Assembly: GCF_029633825.1 (NCBI RefSeq)
Contig: NZ_CP090641.1
Coordinates: forward strand, 2,356,001-2,420,000
Direction: 5' to 3'
Length of the DNA stretch: 64,000 nucleotides
Source: Burkholderia contaminans
Lineage (GTDB): Bacteria > Pseudomonadota > Gammaproteobacteria > Burkholderiales > Burkholderiaceae
The notes beneath the pieces are model-generated. The model saw only the letters and a program-made list of their open reading frames with translations. It was not told the DNA's origin and did no database searches. Positions within the stretch are counted from its first letter, which is position 1. Every line of letters begins with the position of its first letter. Positions 7,653 through 17,059 of the stretch are shown here, one piece after another. Made by a program: the position numbers and the translations under genes.

Positions 7653-9490
7653 GCGATCCGCGCTATTCGATCGGTATCGATCTCGGGACGACCCATTGCG
7701 CGCTGTCGTACGTCGACAGCGCCGCGAGCGACGGCGAAACCATCACGCAGCAGGTGCTGCCGATCGCGCAGCTCACCGCGCCCGGCGCGCTGGAGTCGCG
7801 CGACCTGCTGCCGTCGTTCCTTTACCTGCCGCATGAAAGCGAACTCACGCAGGGCGACCTGACGCTGCCGTGGACGGCCTCGCGCGGCTTCGCGGTCGGC
7901 GAAATGGCCCGCACGCGCGGCGCCGGCACGCCGATCCGCCTCGTGTCGAGCGCGAAGAGCTGGCTGTGCCACCCGGGCGTCGATCGCCGCGCGGCGATCC
8001 TGCCGAGCGATGCGCCGCCGGAAGTGTCGCGCGTGTCGCCGCTGGAAAGCTCGATCCGCTACCTGACGCACCTGCGCGAAGCGTGGGACCACACGCATCC
8101 CGACGCGCCGTTCGCCGACCAGGACGTGACGGTCACGATCCCTGCATCGTTCGACCCGGCCGCGCGCGAACTGACGGCCGAGGCCGCCCGCGCCGCCGGC
8201 TACTCGCGCATGACGCTGCTCGAAGAGCCGCAGGCGGCGCTGTACAGCTGGATCCAGAAGAGCCAGGGCGGCTGGCGCAAGCAGGTGCAGGTCGGCGACC
8301 TGATCCTGTGCGTCGACGTCGGCGGCGGCACGACCGACCTGTCGCTGATCGCGGTGGTCGAGCGTGAAGGCAATCTCGAACTGCATCGCGTGGCGGTCGG
8401 CGAGCACATCCTGCTCGGCGGCGACAACATGGACCTCGCGCTTGCGCATATCGTCGCGCGCAAGCTCGCGCAGCAGGGCACGCAGGCCGATCCGTGGCAA
8501 CTGCGCGCGCTCACGTACGCATGCCGTTCCGCGAAGGAAACGCTGCTGTCCGACCCGACGACCGACGCGGTGCCGCTCGTCGTGCCGAGCCGCGGCTCGA
8601 AGCTGATCGGCGGCTCGATCCGCACCGAGCTGACGCGCGCCGAACTCACGCAGACAATCCTCGAAGGCTTCTTCCCGCAAGTCGATGCAGCCGCGCGCCC
8701 GGTGAGCCGCGCGCGCGTCGGCCTGACGCAGCTCGGCCTGCCGTATGCGCAGGACGCGGGCATCACGCGCCATCTCGCGGCGTTCCTCGGCCGCCAGGTC
8801 GCGGCGCTCGACTCGCTCGAAGGCGTGCAGCGCACGCTGCCGCAGGGCGCGACGTTCCTGCATCCGACCGCCGTGCTGTTCAACGGCGGCGTGTTCAAGT
8901 CGGCGCTGCTCACGCAGCGCGTGCTCGATACGCTCAACAGCTGGCTCGCCGCCGAAGGCGCGCCGCCCGCGCGCCTGCTCGAAGGCGCGGATCTCGATCT
9001 GGCGGTCGCGCGCGGCGCGGCTTATTACGGCTACGTGAAGCGCGGCCGAGGCGTGCGCATTCGCGGCGGCACGGCGCGTGCGTACTACGTCGCGATCGAA
9101 TCGGCGATGCCCGCGGTGCCGGGGCTGGAGCCGCCGGTGCAGGCGCTGTGCGTCGCGCCGTTCGGGATGGAGGAAGGCTCGGACGCGGCGCTGCCGCCGC
9201 AGGAGTTCGGCCTTGTCGTCGGCGAACCGGTGCAGTTCCGCTTCTTCGGTTCGTCGGTGCGCCGCCAGGACCAGGTCGGCACGCTGCTCGACTACTGGTC
9301 GCCGGAAGAGTTGCAGGAACTGGAAGAGATCCAGGCGACGCTGCCCGCCGAAGGGCGCACGGTCGGTGAAGTCGTGCCCGTGAAGCTGCATGCGCGCGTG
9401 ACCGAAGCCGGCACGCTCGAACTCGAGGCGATCCCGAGCGGCACGAACGAGCGCTGGAAGGTCGAGTTCGACGTGCGCGGCGCCGCCTGA
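7649..9490 (+). CDS. Hsp70 family protein (short form)
   Basis: A 613-residue DnaK-like ATPase. It shows the phosphate-1 motif IDLGTT (residues 10-15), the phosphate-2 motif VDVGGGTTD (about 222-230) and the adenosine motif NGGVF (about 412). After the nucleotide-binding domain only a shortened beta-rich tail remains, so it lacks a full DnaK substrate lid. It starts at GTG 7649, overlapping the DUF2760 stop by 4 bases. The next gene, five bases downstream, is a longer paralogue. The trio probably forms a specialised chaperone system whose client is unknown. Confidence 0.9.
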   Translation: MSDPRYSIGIDLGTTHCALSYVDSAASDGETITQQVLPIAQLTAPGALESRDLLPSFLYLPHESELTQGDLTLPWTASRGFAVGEMARTRGAGTPIRLVSSAKSWLCHPGVDRRAAILPSDAPPEVSRVSPLESSIRYLTHLREAWDHTHPDAPFADQDVTVTIPASFDPAARELTAEAARAAGYSRMTLLEEPQAALYSWIQKSQGGWRKQVQVGDLILCVDVGGGTTDLSLIAVVEREGNLELHRVAVGEHILLGGDNMDLALAHIVARKLAQQGTQADPWQLRALTYACRSAKETLLSDPTTDAVPLVVPSRGSKLIGGSIRTELTRAELTQTILEGFFPQVDAAARPVSRARVGLTQLGLPYAQDAGITRHLAAFLGRQVAALDSLEGVQRTLPQGATFLHPTAVLFNGGVFKSALLTQRVLDTLNSWLAAEGAPPARLLEGADLDLAVARGAAYYGYVKRGRGVRIRGGTARAYYVAIESAMPAVPGLEPPVQALCVAPFGMEEGSDAALPPQEFGLVVGEPVQFRFFGSSVRRQDQVGTLLDYWSPEELQELEEIQATLPAEGRTVGEVVPVKLHARVTEAGTLELEAIPSGTNERWKVEFDVRGAA

Positions 9491-9495
9491 GCGCG

Positions 9496-12241
9496 ATGAA
9501 GCGCTATACGGTCGGGATCGACCTCGGCACCAGCAATACGGTCGTCGCCTACGTCGAGGCCGGTTCCGACGCGATCCGCGTGTTCGACGTCGAGCAACTG
9601 GTCGGCCCCGGCGCGGTGGCCGCGCAGCCGCTGCTGCCGTCGGTGCGCTATCACCCGGCGGCGGGCGAGCTGCCGCCGGATACGCTGCGGCTGCCGTGGG
9701 CGGCCCACGCGAAAGCGAGCGCGGCTCTGTGCGGCGCCGGCCGTGATCGGCCGCTACGCGCGCACGCTCGGCGCGCAGGTGCCGGGCCGGCTCGTGACGA
9801 GCGCGAAGAGCTGGCTGTCGCACGCGTCGGTCGACCGGCTCGCGGCGATCCTGCCGTGGGGCGCGGCCGACGGCGTCGACAAGGTGTCGCCGGTCGATGC
9901 GAGCGCGAGCTATCTCGCGCATGTGCGCGACGCGTGGGACGCGCGTTTTCCCGATGCACCGCTTGCGAAACAGGACGTGATCCTGACGGTGCCCGCGTCG
10001 TTCGACGACGGCGCGCGCGCATTGACGGTCGAGGCCGCGAAGCGCGCGAAGCTGCCGGCGCTGCGGCTGCTCGAAGAGCCGCAGGCCGCGTTCTACGACT
10101 GGCTGTACGGCCAGCGCGACACGCTGCGCGAGTCGTTCGCCGCCGCTCGCCGCGTGCTGATCTGCGACGTCGGCGGCGGTACGACCGACCTCACGCTCGT
10201 CGATGTCGCGCCGGGCGACGACGGCGAGCCGACGTTCACGCGCGTCGGCGTCGGCAATCACCTGATGCTCGGCGGCGACAACATGGACCTCGCGCTCGCG
10301 CGCCTGGTCGAGTCGCGGCTGACCGAGCCCGGCACGCGGCTGTCCGCCGCGAGCCTGTCGCAGCTCGTCGAGCGTTGCCGGGCCGCGAAGGAGCGGCTGC
10401 TCGGCGACGATGCGCCTGACTCCGTCAACGTCACGCTGCTCGGCGCGGGCAGCAAGCTCGTCGGCGGCGCGCGCTCTGCCGAGCTGACGCGGCAGGAAGT
10501 CGAGCAGATCGTCGTCGACGGGTTCTTTCCGCAGGTCGAAGCCGGCGAACTGCCGCGCCGTGCGCGCGCCGCGATCGTCGAATTCGGGCTGCCCTATGCG
10601 AGCGACGCGGCCGTCACGCGGCACGTTGCCGCGTTCCTGAACCGGCATGCGGAAGGTCCGCTGCCCGACACGCTGCTGCTCAACGGTGGCGTGTTCCGTG
10701 CGGGCGCGCTCGCCGGCCGTCTCGCGCAGACGCTCGGCGCGTGGCGCGGCGCGCCGCTCGACGTGCTGCACAACGCGCATCCGGACGTGGCGGTTGCGCG
10801 CGGCGCGGTGGCCTACGGGCTCGCGCGCGCCGGGCATGCGCCGCGTATCGGCGGCGGTTCCGCGCGCAGCTATTTCCTCGTGCTAGACGATGGCGCCGAA
10901 GGCGCGGCCGCGCGCGGCGTGTGCCTGCTGCCGCGCGGCGCGGAGGAGGGCCACGAGATCCGGCTCGACGATCGCACGTTCGCGCTGCAGCTCGGGCAGC
11001 CGGTGCGTTTCCACCTCGTGTCGACGGTGGCTGACACCGCTTACCGGCCCGGCGATCTCGTCGATCTCGACAGCGGCGATTTCGTGCGGCTGCCGCCGAT
11101 CGCGACGGTCGTCGACGCGAAGGCAGGCGGTGACGCGCGCGAAACGCCGGTGAAGCTCACCGCGTCGCTGACCGAGGTCGGCACGCTCGAAATGCACTGC
11201 ATCGCGACCGACGATGCGTCGCGCCGCTGGCGGCTCGAATTCCAGCTCCGCGGCGATGCGCCCGCGCAGGGCGACGACGCTGCGCCCGCGCGGCATCCGC
11301 GGCTCGACCAGGCGCTCGAACTGATCGAGCGCTCGTTCGGCAGCAAGGCCGCCGGCGTCACGCCGAAAGACACGCGCCGGTTGCGCGCGCAGCTCGAACA
11401 GGTGCTCGGCGCTCGGGAAGAGTGGGACGTCGCGCTCGCGCGTGAATTGTTCGATGCGTTGCTCGCGCGTGCACGCCGCCGCCGGCGCTCGGCCGATCAC
11501 GAGCGTGCGTGGCTGAATCTCGCCGGCTATTGTCTGCGCCCGGGGTTCGGGCATCCGCTCGATGCATGGCGCATCGAGCAGCTGTGGCCGCTGTTCGACG
11601 ACGGCATCCAGTATGTGACCGACGCTCAGGTGTGGTCCGAGTGGTGGACGTTGTGGCGGCGCGTGGCCGGCGGCCTCGACGACGATGCGCAGACGCAGGT
11701 GCGTGACGCGATCGCATTCCTCGAACCGACCGACGACAAGCGGCGCAAGCTGCCGTTCGATCCGGGCAAGGTCGGGCCGGCGGATATGACGCGGCTGTCC
11801 GCGTCGCTCGAGCGACTGCCCGTCGAACGCAAGGTCGAGCTGGCGGAGCGGCTGATTGCGCAATTGCAGAAGCCGGGCGAGCGGGCACTGTGTGCGTGGG
11901 CGCTTGGGCGCATCGGCGCGCGTCGGCCGTTCTACGGCAGCGCGCACAGCGTCGTGCCAGCGGAAATCGCCAACGGCTGGCTCGACGCGCTGTTCGCGCT
12001 CGACTGGAAACAGGTCGAACCGGCGGCGTTCGCGGCTGCCCAGATTGCCCGGATGACCGGAGACCGTTCGCGCGATCTGCCGGACGATACACGCGAGGCC
12101 GTGATCAAGCGCCTGTCGGCTGCGAATGCATCGGCCGCGTGGATCGACATGGTGCGCGAGGCGATTGCGTTCGACGAAGCCGACACGGTGCGCGTGTTCG
12201 GCGAAACGCTGCCGGCGGGGTTGAAGCTGCTCGCCGGGTGA
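9496..12241 (+). pseudogene. Hsp70 family protein with DUF3731-like C-terminus, frameshifted
   Basis: This encodes a second Hsp70-like protein of about 914 residues if read across a frameshift. Frame 1 starts at 9496 with MKRYTVGIDLGTSNTVVAY and holds up to about 9726. Protein similarity then continues in the frame open from about 9731 (APAVIGRYARTLGAQVPG) to the stop at 12241. Dropping one T at 9728 restores Ala-Ala-Arg-Ala-Ala-Pro and a continuous protein. The ATPase motifs CDVGGGTTD and NGGVFRA are intact, and the last 300 residues form a DUF3731-like helical extension. Without correction the product would truncate. A sequencing error is as likely as a real mutation. Confidence 0.75.
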
Positions 12242-12255
12242 CGGAAGTCACGCAA

Positions 12256-12292
12256 CGGATGCTTCTGCCTCGTTCGCAGGACGAAGCATCCG
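12256..12292. terminator. Bidirectional terminator-like hairpin
   Basis: CGGATGCTTC (12256-12265) and GAAGCATCCG (12283-12292) are a perfect 10-base inverted repeat with a 17-base loop that can pair further through TGC/GCA. It lies between the convergent Hsp70 and ctlX genes, where a shared terminator is expected. There is no strong T-run. Confidence 0.5.
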
Positions 12293-12330
12293 GTTGTGTC
12301 GGTCAATGCGCGGCGTGACCGCCGTTTCCT

Positions 12331-13335
12331 TCAGGCAGGCGAAACCGCTTCGCGCTGCCGCTCCATCGATTCGATTTCCGATACATCGCGCGCGGCCGCC
12401 CGCCGCGCGAGATGAATCCCCGCGAGCATGCAGCGCACCGAGCCGCCGGCCAGTTCGATCGTCGGCACGTCGAGCGGCAGCAGCCGTGCCGATCGCTCGA
12501 TCGTCGCGCGCTGCACCGGCGTGAGACAGTCGTACGCGCGCCGCGACAGCGCGAGCACACGCCCTGCCTTGCCTGACAATTCCAGCGTGTTGCCCGCAAA
12601 ATTCGCAATCTGCGATGCATCGAGCGCGATCACGGTGCGACCCGTTTCGGCGAGCCGTTGCGCGATTTCTTCACGACGGCGGCTGTCGGCAATGAGTTCG
12701 AGGCCGACCATCGCGAACTCGGTCGCGACGCTCATCATCACGTTCGTGTGATAGATCGGCCGCCCGTCGGTGTCGGCCGTATCGAAGCAGATCGGCTCGA
12801 AATTGAAGTTCGTGCAGAAGCGTTCGAGCGCGACCGGATCGGCACGGCGCGAACGCGCGGTGTACGCGATCCGCGCGACGTGGTCGAGCACCATCGCGCC
12901 GGTGCCTTCGAGGAACACGTCGTCGTATTCGAGGCCCGAGTAGTCGATCACGTCCTGCACGCGATATTCGGCCTTCAGCATCTCGACGATGTCGGCGCGC
13001 CGCTCGCGACGCCGGTTCGCGCTGAACATCGGATACAGCGCGACGTGGCCGCCCGGGTGCGTCGAGAACCAGTTGTTCGGGAACACGGAGTCGGGCGTGT
13101 CACGCTCGCCGTGGTCGTCGAACACGTGCACGCGCACGCCTGCATCGGCGAGCGCCTGCGCGGCGGCCGTGACTTCGTCGCGCGCGGCCGCGGACACGGA
13201 TGCCGCGCCGTGCGCGCCTTCAGCGGCGGACGTGCGCTGGAACGCGTTGTCGGCCGCGGTCTGCGGGTTCGGCAGGAAGCGGTGCGGCCGGATCATCACG
13301 ACGGAGGCCGGCGCCTGGATCGATACGAGATTCAT
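12331..13335 (-). CDS. ctlX: Citrulline utilisation hydrolase CtlX / arginine deiminase-related protein
   Basis: A 334-residue guanidino-group-modifying enzyme of the amidinotransferase/arginine deiminase fold. Conserved elements include MIRPHRFLPN near the N-terminus, DSVFPNNWFSTH, FLEGTGAMVLDH, the catalytic histidine in YHTNVMMSV, and the catalytic cysteine near the C-terminus in GGSVRCML. CtlX members act on citrulline, releasing ornithine. The gene lies 60 bases downstream of an ornithine cyclodeaminase on the same strand, so the pair would turn citrulline into ornithine and then proline. The length is normal for the family. Confidence 0.88.
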   Translation of the reverse strand: MNLVSIQAPASVVMIRPHRFLPNPQTAADNAFQRTSAAEGAHGAASVSAAARDEVTAAAQALADAGVRVHVFDDHGERDTPDSVFPNNWFSTHPGGHVALYPMFSANRRRERRADIVEMLKAEYRVQDVIDYSGLEYDDVFLEGTGAMVLDHVARIAYTARSRRADPVALERFCTNFNFEPICFDTADTDGRPIYHTNVMMSVATEFAMVGLELIADSRRREEIAQRLAETGRTVIALDASQIANFAGNTLELSGKAGRVLALSRRAYDCLTPVQRATIERSARLLPLDVPTIELAGGSVRCMLAGIHLARRAAARDVSEIESMERQREAVSPA

Positions 13336-13395
13336 GGAAGGCAGGAGCGAAAGGCAACGGGGCCGGGCGGCACACGGGCCGCCCGGGGATGACGG

Positions 13396-14475
13396 TCAGC
13401 GTGCGAGCGCGGCGACGGCTTCGGTCGCGTACGCCGCGTGACCCAGCGCGATCGCGGCCGGGTCGTCGATCAGCGCGAACAGGTTCTTCGGGTCGACGGC
13501 CGGCGGAATCAGCGCGATCTCGACGCCCGCGTTGTGCTGCTGCGCGAGCGCATACAGGTAGCGCAGCGCCGAGTAATCCTCGAGCGCGAAGCCGACCGAG
13601 TCGAACACCGTGACTTCGTCCGCGCGTTCGCGGCCGGTCGTCTCGCCCTGCAGCACGCGCCACAGCTCGGTGACGGGGAAGTCGGCCGGCATCTGCTGGA
13701 TCTCGCCCTCGATGCGCGATTGCGGCTCGAATTCGACGAACACGCGGCCCGCCTGCAGCACGCCCGCCTCGAGTTCGGTCTTGCCCGGGCAATCGCCGCC
13801 CACGGCGTTCAGGTGCATGCCGGGTTCGATCATGTCGGCCGTGACGATCGTCGCGTACGCCTTGTCGGCGGTGACGGTCGTCACGATGTCGGCGCCGCGC
13901 ACGGCGTCGGCGGTCGACGCGGCGCGCACCACGCGCAACGTGGGGTACGCGGCGAGGTTCTGCACGAGCTTGTCGGTCGCGCGCGGATCGACGTCGAACA
14001 CGCGGATTTCGTCGATGCCGAGCAGCGTGTGGAACGCGATCGCCTGGAATTCGCTCTGCGCGCCGTTGCCGATCAGCGCCATCGTGCGCGAATCGGGGCG
14101 GGCGAGGGCTTGCGCGGCGAGCACCGACGTGGCGGCCGTGCGCAGCGCGGTGGTCAGCGTGAGTTCGGCGAGCAGCAGCGGGTAGCCGGTATCGACTTCG
14201 GCGAGCGCGCCGAACGCCATCACCGTGTGCATCCCGCGCGCGGCGTTGACGGGGTGGCCGTTCACGTACTTGAACGCGAACAGCGACGCGTTCGCGACGG
14301 GCATCAGTTCGATCACGCCGTCGCGCGAGTGGCACGCGACGCGCGGCGACTTGTCGAAATCGGCCCACTGCAGGTAATCGGCGCGCAGCGTGTCGACGAG
14401 CTCGCTGAGGAAGGTCGTGACGCCGGTTTTGGCGATCAGTCGGGCGGTGGCGGGAACGTCGAGGAAGCGGGTCAT
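13396..14475 (-). CDS. Ornithine cyclodeaminase
   Basis: A 359-residue NAD-dependent enzyme converting L-ornithine to L-proline and ammonia. The central Rossmann motif is IGNGAQSEF. ARSKPD-like substrate segments and an alanine-rich C-terminal helix are present, and the length fits true bacterial ornithine cyclodeaminases better than the 323-residue copy at 3135-4106. It is followed by ctlX and divergent from an Lrp/AsnC regulator. A large dyad lies 19 bases upstream of the start. The context makes ornithine the likely substrate. Confidence 0.9.
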   Translation of the reverse strand: MTRFLDVPATARLIAKTGVTTFLSELVDTLRADYLQWADFDKSPRVACHSRDGVIELMPVANASLFAFKYVNGHPVNAARGMHTVMAFGALAEVDTGYPLLLAELTLTTALRTAATSVLAAQALARPDSRTMALIGNGAQSEFQAIAFHTLLGIDEIRVFDVDPRATDKLVQNLAAYPTLRVVRAASTADAVRGADIVTTVTADKAYATIVTADMIEPGMHLNAVGGDCPGKTELEAGVLQAGRVFVEFEPQSRIEGEIQQMPADFPVTELWRVLQGETTGRERADEVTVFDSVGFALEDYSALRYLYALAQQHNAGVEIALIPPAVDPKNLFALIDDPAAIALGHAAYATEAVAALAR

Positions 14476-14493
14476 GCGTCTGTCTCCTGTCGA

Positions 14494-14523
14494 CCCGAGT
14501 TAGCGCTTTAGCGCTTACTCGGG
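14494..14523. promoter_or_regulatory. Extended dyad upstream of the ornithine cyclodeaminase gene
   Basis: CCCGAGT-T-AGCGC, a TTTA centre, then GCGCT-T-ACTCGGG form a 30-base dyad with a single internal T/T mismatch. It starts 19 bases upstream of the start codon, so in the minus-strand transcript it would fold as a hairpin near the ribosome-binding site. It may be an operator or a translational control element. Confidence 0.5.
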
Positions 14524-14718
14524 TCCCATGCTTTGCAAATTCTCAGTGCCGGTACGGGTGTCCCTGGCGTTCTGGTCGACCGGGCGGTGCCTGGGCGCGC
14601 GTCCTGGCTTCCTGGAAAGCGGCCGCTCGGCCTGTCGCGCCGGTCGATAGAGTCATTATTTCCGCGAGTCGAGCCAACAAAAAGGCGGCAAAAGTGGCAG
14701 ATTTATCGATAGACTTGG

Positions 14719-14746
14719 CAAATTGCTGGACAGATTTGGCAATTTG
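14719..14746. promoter_or_regulatory. Candidate Lrp/AsnC operator
   Basis: CAAATTG (14719-14725) and CAATTTG (14740-14746) are exact inverted copies with a 14-base spacer. They are embedded in two direct copies of a TTGGCAA-type word. The site sits in the divergent promoter region, about 76 bases upstream of the Lrp/AsnC start. Regulation of both directions is inferred. Confidence 0.5.
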
Positions 14747-14821
14747 ACCAGGTTGCATGCATCGGAATGCAAAGGTTCCGGCACGCTGCGGCCGGTTCAC
14801 GTTCAACAGGAAGGCTCGTTC

Positions 14822-15253
14822 ATGATCACGCTCGACGACGTCGACCGGCAGCTCATCGCGCTGCTGCGCGACAACGCGCGACTGCCCGTCGTCGCGCTGG
14901 CGAAGGAATTGCGCGTCGCGCGCGCGACCGTGCAGAACCGGCTGACGCGGCTGGAGAAGCACGGCGTGATCGTCGGCTATACGGTGCGGCTCAAGCCGGC
15001 GGCCGAACGGCACCGGATCCGCGCGCTGATGTCGATCGCCGTGCAGGGCAATCGCGGCGCGGAAGTGGTGAAAGTGCTGCGCGGGCATCCGAACGTCGCG
15101 TCGATCCACAGCACCAACGGGCGCTGGGATCTCGTCGCCGAGCTGCATGCCGATTCGCTCGAGCACTTCGATCGCGTGCTCGGCGCGATTCGTCTGATCG
15201 ACGGGATCGCGAATACCGAGACGAGTATTTTGCTGTCGACGCACAAGGCGTGA
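14822..15253 (+). CDS. Lrp/AsnC family transcriptional regulator
   Basis: A 143-residue regulator. The N-terminal helix-turn-helix (about residues 5-55, with VARATVQNRLTRLEKHGVI) is followed by a RAM ligand-binding domain (about 65-140). The start at 14822 follows AGGAAG; the longer frame to 14723 crosses the putative operator. It is divergent from ornithine cyclodeaminase and ctlX, which makes it their likely regulator, sensing ornithine, citrulline or a related amino acid. Confidence 0.9.
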   Translation: MITLDDVDRQLIALLRDNARLPVVALAKELRVARATVQNRLTRLEKHGVIVGYTVRLKPAAERHRIRALMSIAVQGNRGAEVVKVLRGHPNVASIHSTNGRWDLVAELHADSLEHFDRVLGAIRLIDGIANTETSILLSTHKA

Positions 15254-15656
15254 CGCGGGCGCGGGGCGACCTGACTGCGTGGCTGCCAAAGCGCCCGGCC
15301 GCGGATGGATTGGCCACGCAGCGGTTGCGAATCAAGGCGGTCGGCACGAAATGCGCCGCGTCGCGCCGTTGTCCGATATCCATTTCGATCGCGCCATGGC
15401 GAATTGAAGGCGGGCCGGCTTCACCTGGCGTACCAGCAATCGTTTGCCGCGCGACGCACTACAGGAGCCGTGAACCGCCGGGCAGGCAGCGCGCTGTCCG
15501 GCTTCGGCATACGGGTCTGACCAATCGCTCGGGAATTACGCTAATTAATGTCAGAAAGTCAAAACTTCGCCACTCTGTAGTCGATCGGGCGTGCTAGTCT
15601 GAAACGGCAATACGATGTAATGCAAAAAGTTCTTTATAAAACTACAGATCAATAAC
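15254..15656. other. Intergenic region with AT-rich promoter-like end
   Basis: These 403 bases hold no convincing gene. The first 250 bases are GC-rich. The last 130, before the methyltransferase-like gene, are clearly AT-rich (for example TTCTTTATAAAACTACAG around 15631-15648). That shift suggests promoter sequence and possibly DNA of different origin. Confidence 0.5.
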
Positions 15657-16358
15657 ATGGCACAGGCGATACAGGATGCAAGTGGTCGGGGAACGCGCAC
15701 GCCAGGTACGCCGGCGGTGCACGCTACGGCTACAGGCGAGGAATCGGAGCCGATCAGTCTGATCGAGCTCGGCGCTCGAGTGTGTTCGGTGACGGTGCTG
15801 GGCCTGTTTGCCTATTCGATCTATCTGCAGTGGCGAATGAATCCGGGCCGGATCACGCTGATCCTGCTGCTGGTTTCAGCCGTACTGACCGTCGGATTCT
15901 CGGCTTTTGCAAAATTGCCGAGGCGACGCGACTGGCATCCCGTCGCGGTGTGCTTTTCTATCGGCGGCACGTTCTATTACCTCGCCTACCAACTGACCGC
16001 CAGTACCCACCTGATTCCGGAGTGGGCCGGGGGCGGCATTCAAATCGTCGGGATTGCGTGGCACTTGTTCGCAAAGCTGTCGCTGGGCCGCTCGTTCGGT
16101 CTGCTGCCGGCCAACCGCGGGGTCGTGTCGTCCGGTGCGTACCGCTTCATGCGCCACCCGATCTATGCCGGTTACCTGCTGTCTGAAATCGGTTTCCTGC
16201 TCACCAACTTCAGTACCCGAAACCTGGTCATGATCGGCACCTGGATGCTGTTGCAGATCGGGAGAATCGTGCTGGAGGAACGTGTGCTGTCGGACGACGA
16301 AGATTATCGTGCGTACAAGTCGCAGGTTCGATATCGACTGATTCCGGGCGTGTTCTGA
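15657..16358 (+). CDS. Isoprenylcysteine carboxyl methyltransferase (ICMT/PEMT-like) family membrane protein
   Basis: A 233-residue integral membrane protein with about five hydrophobic segments. The C-terminal SAM-binding region has the hallmark RHPIYAGYLL at about residues 166-175 and the later EERVLSDDEDYRAYKSQV motif, both diagnostic of the ICMT/phospholipid-methyltransferase superfamily. It probably methylates a lipid or small hydrophobic acceptor in the inner membrane; the acceptor is unknown. It stands alone, convergent with the alkylhydroperoxidase gene. The coding sequence is less GC-extreme than its neighbours. Confidence 0.85.
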   Translation: MAQAIQDASGRGTRTPGTPAVHATATGEESEPISLIELGARVCSVTVLGLFAYSIYLQWRMNPGRITLILLLVSAVLTVGFSAFAKLPRRRDWHPVAVCFSIGGTFYYLAYQLTASTHLIPEWAGGGIQIVGIAWHLFAKLSLGRSFGLLPANRGVVSSGAYRFMRHPIYAGYLLSEIGFLLTNFSTRNLVMIGTWMLLQIGRIVLEERVLSDDEDYRAYKSQVRYRLIPGVF

Positions 16359-16465
16359 CGGGCATGCCGAAAGCTCCCCACTCCCGACCCTAGGTGACGC
16401 GCCCGAGCGTGAGACCCGGCGCAGCCTTGCACGCCGGTTCACGTCAGGCCAACTGCCCGGAATGG

Positions 16466-17059
16466 TCAGGCGCCGGCCGCCGGCTCCGGAAACACCGGTT
16501 CGCCCAGCGTCAGCATCAACCGGTTCGCCCACGCGAAGATCGCGACCGCGTGCGACAGGTCGAGAATCTCCTCATGCGTCAGCCCTTCGGCTTCCAGTGC
16601 GGCGATATCGCTTGCATCGACCGCATCGGGCCGCTCCGTCAGCGCAATCGCATAGCGAATGATCGCCCGTTCGCGCGCCGTCGTGCCGGCCGTCGCCGGA
16701 TCGTCGAACACCTGCTCGATCGCGTCGGTGCGCTTCGCGAGCTGGGTAAAGCGCTGCGCATGCACGGACGCGCAGTACACGCAGCCGTTCACGCGCGACA
16801 CGGCCGTGCTCGCCAGTTCGCGCTCCGCGCGCGACAGTCCGCCGGAGCCGTACATGATTGCGTTGAATACGCCCGAGCGCTGCCGCAGGATCTCGGGAAG
16901 ATGGACGAGCAGCAGGTAATAGTCGGACGTCTTTGCTTGCGGGTGGCTCGCTTCGAGCACGGCCAGCTGATCGGGCGTCGCGGCATCGAGCGACACGGTG
17001 TCGAGCCATGCACGCCAGCCGAGCGTGTCGGACGTGAAGCCGTGCGTGGTCGTCGTCAT
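16466..17059 (-). CDS. Alkylhydroperoxidase domain protein (Avi_7169-type, CMD fold)
   Basis: A 197-residue carboxymuconolactone-decarboxylase-fold protein with the redox motif NGCVYCASVHAQRF near residues 90-103 (CxxC followed by His). This is the AhpD-type peroxidase site. The remaining helices match peroxidase-related CMD proteins. It is probably a thiol peroxidase or a redox partner for the flavin monooxygenase encoded upstream. Its start overlaps the stop of the second CMD gene by 4 bases. It is the last gene of the LysR-led minus-strand operon. Confidence 0.87.
   Translation of the reverse strand: MTTTTHGFTSDTLGWRAWLDTVSLDAATPDQLAVLEASHPQAKTSDYYLLLVHLPEILRQRSGVFNAIMYGSGGLSRAERELASTAVSRVNGCVYCASVHAQRFTQLAKRTDAIEQVFDDPATAGTTARERAIIRYAIALTERPDAVDASDIAALEAEGLTHEEILDLSHAVAIFAWANRLMLTLGEPVFPEPAAGA

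Noticed and set aside
7358..10837. A 1159-codon open frame on the minus strand opposite the Hsp70 genes
   Set aside because: It is arginine- and alanine-rich shadow sequence created by the GC-rich coding pattern; both Hsp70 motifs lie on the plus strand.
12331..15253. A classical arginine deiminase pathway
   Set aside because: There is no carbamate kinase or ornithine carbamoyltransferase; the pair fits citrulline to ornithine to proline instead.
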